DNA of 6,366 bases from assembly GCA_030668425.1 (NCBI GenBank), contig DAOUTY010000103.1, forward strand, positions 1 through 6,366, given 5' to 3'. The notes under the pieces were generated by a model. The model did no database searches. It was given only the letters and a program-made list of their open reading frames with translations, and had not been told where the DNA came from. Below are positions 5,733 to 6,366 of this stretch, one piece after another. The position numbers and the translations under genes are program-made. Position 1 is the stretch's first letter, and each line of letters begins with the position of its first letter. The stretch is from Chloroflexota bacterium (GTDB lineage Bacteria > Chloroflexota > Dehalococcoidia > SZUA-161).

Positions 5733-6149
5733 CTATATCTTGAATTCCCCCTTGAAATACGTGTCCTTTACGCTTTTTGCCTTGGTTTCTGCCCATGATT
5801 CCAATCCCATCTTCTTTATCAAGCACAAATTGAAAACCTTGGTATTGTGTGGCCTCTGGGCTGCCATCTCAGCATATGGATGAAGATGGTCACAGGGAAA
5901 GTCCGGACAGTCGCAACAGTAACTGAGTCCCTTTTTCTCGATACACTTGTATACATTGCACGGTTCAGTCATGCCGAGGAAAGGTATCGTTCCCTTTTCG
6001 TTGCGGCATCCTTTGCACACCGCTTTCTCAAAGGGAATACCCATGTTCTTGGAAATCGCTGTTCTTAGCTTCTCGTTCTCATTTGCCAAGTACATCGGAC
6101 AGTTGAAGCAATCCAATCCACAGGGCGCGGTCATCTGTCGATAATCCAT
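5733..6149 (-). CDS. DUF3795 family cysteine-rich protein
   Basis: The 138-residue cytoplasmic protein has many cysteines in short motifs: APCGLDCFNCP (C10, C14, C17), C45-x2-C48, C64, C69, and CCDCPDFPCDHLHPY (C78, C79, C81, C86). This pattern fits the DUF3795 family of small proteins common in anaerobes and presumed to bind zinc or an iron-sulfur cluster. No enzymatic role is established to my knowledge. The start at 6149 is supported by AAGGAGG (complement of 6154-6160), four bases upstream. No signal peptide or membrane segment is visible. It runs opposite to the diaphorase operon and is probably transcribed separately. It follows an oxidoreductase gene on the same strand after a 144-bp gap. 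Family assignment is by motif recognition. Confidence 0.82.
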   Translation of the reverse strand: MDYRQMTAPCGLDCFNCPMYLANENEKLRTAISKNMGIPFEKAVCKGCRNEKGTIPFLGMTEPCNVYKCIEKKGLSYCCDCPDFPCDHLHPYAEMAAQRPHNTKVFNLCLIKKMGLESWAETKAKSVKDTYFKGEFKI

Positions 6150-6175
6150 GTACCCTCCTTTTAATATATCTGCCT

Positions 6176-6231
6176 GCTGAGTAAACAGTATAACCTATGC
6201 ACTATCTATAAATCCGAGTTGTTCACTCAGC
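6176..6231. repeat. 12-bp inverted repeat flanking the putative DUF3795 promoter
   Basis: GCTGAGTAAACA (6176-6187) and TGTTCACTCAGC (6220-6231) are inverted copies matching at 11 of 12 positions, separated by 32 bp. The left arm lies at the predicted transcription start and the right arm at about -40 relative to it. This spacing suits a two-site operator or a small foldback element. Confidence 0.4.
6187..6192 (-). promoter_or_regulatory. Possible -10 element for the DUF3795 gene
   Basis: On the minus strand the sequence reads TATACT (5 of 6 matches to TATAAT), placing a start point near 6180 and a leader of about 30 bases that includes the Shine-Dalgarno. No acceptable -35 hexamer is seen at 16-18 bp, so this is weak unless an activator or another sigma factor is involved. 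Confidence 0.25.
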
Positions 6232-6242
6232 GGTGGAAGGGG

Positions 6243-6274
6243 CAGTATAGATGAGACCCACCACATCTAGACTG
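6243..6274. repeat. Imperfect inverted repeat downstream of the right-edge gene
   Basis: CAGTATAGATG (6243-6253) pairs with CATCTAGACTG (6264-6274) at 10 of 11 positions around a ten-base loop. It lies about 20 bp beyond the stop of the minus-strand gene at the edge. On that strand it is followed by GCCCC-type sequence, not T residues, so it is not a standard intrinsic terminator. It could stabilise the mRNA 3' end or bind a protein. Confidence 0.35.
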
Positions 6275-6293
6275 TGAGTAGGTGTATACGGTG

Positions 6294-6366
6294 TTAGAAC
6301 TGCTCGATGAAGTTGGAGATCTGCTCGAAGGTAAAGACGGGGCCGTCTCTGCAGACGTATTTCTCG
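6294..6366 (-). CDS. C-terminal end of a probable AsrB/HydG-type FAD/NAD(P)-binding oxidoreductase subunit (partial)
   Basis: The minus strand has an open frame from the window edge to a TAA at 6296-6294. It encodes 23 visible residues beginning EKYVCRDGPVFTFEQI and ending FIEQF. The block YVCxDGPVF near the C-terminus is characteristic of ferredoxin-reductase-like flavoproteins that end in a [2Fe-2S] site. Examples are PyrK, anaerobic sulfite reductase subunit B and the sulfhydrogenase gamma subunit (HydG/HdrF-like), where this Cys is the last cluster ligand. The extension FTFEQISNF resembles the AsrB/HydG group more than PyrK. The protein would transfer electrons between NAD(P)H and a partner. 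Most of the gene lies outside the window, so the exact subfamily is uncertain. Confidence 0.6.
   Translation of the reverse strand, partial: EKYVCRDGPVFTFEQISNFIEQF

Noticed and set aside
6182..6188. TAAACAG shared with the end of the putative RHH operator at 2376-2382
   Set aside because: A 7-base match is expected about once by chance in a window this size on both strands. It does not show co-regulation.

Overview
The window looks like bacterial DNA (Shine-Dalgarno-led genes, sigma70-like promoter elements) from a strict anaerobe that uses the Wood-Ljungdahl (reductive acetyl-CoA) pathway. The left edge carries the zinc-protein MetV and methylenetetrahydrofolate reductase MetF, a pairing typical of acetogens and related anaerobes. 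The middle carries a three-gene NADH-dehydrogenase-like electron-transfer module related to NuoEFG, HoxEFU and HydABC. A Chloroflexota (Dehalococcoidia-like) or Desulfobacterota source would fit, but taxonomy cannot be fixed from the sequence alone.

Layout. Bases 1-336 are the 3' end of metV, which overlaps metF (329-1231). After 68 bp comes a two-receiver response regulator without an output domain (1300-2121). All three probably belong to one rightward unit that ends in the 2122-2382 intergenic region. That region holds a perfect 34-bp palindrome, a second hairpin followed by T-rich sequence, and a good promoter (TTTACA, 17 bp, TAAACT). A tandem 8-bp repeat that also forms a near-perfect dyad overlaps the -10 element and abuts the next start codon. 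The second rightward operon follows: a NuoE-like subunit with an N-terminal ribbon-helix-helix (RHH) DNA-binding-type extension (2383-3060), a NuoF/HydB-like flavoprotein (3072-5000) and a HoxU/NuoG-N-like iron-sulfur subunit (4997-5644). On the minus strand lie a cysteine-rich DUF3795 protein (5733-6149) and, at the right edge, the last 23 codons of a probable AsrB/HydG-type FAD/NAD(P) oxidoreductase subunit (6294-6366).

Working together. MetVF reduces methylene-THF to methyl-THF and needs a reductant supplied by a partner. The diaphorase trio would move electrons between NAD(P)H and iron-sulfur carriers, but no hydrogenase, formate dehydrogenase or other catalytic subunit is encoded beside it here. 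Its electron partner is therefore unknown, and MetVF is only one possibility.

The most unusual feature is the RHH-NuoE fusion. Directly in front of it sits an operator-like repeat overlapping a promoter whose predicted start point would give a nearly leaderless mRNA. This suggests a [2Fe-2S] electron-transfer subunit that could also repress its own operon. That is an inference from sequence and untested.
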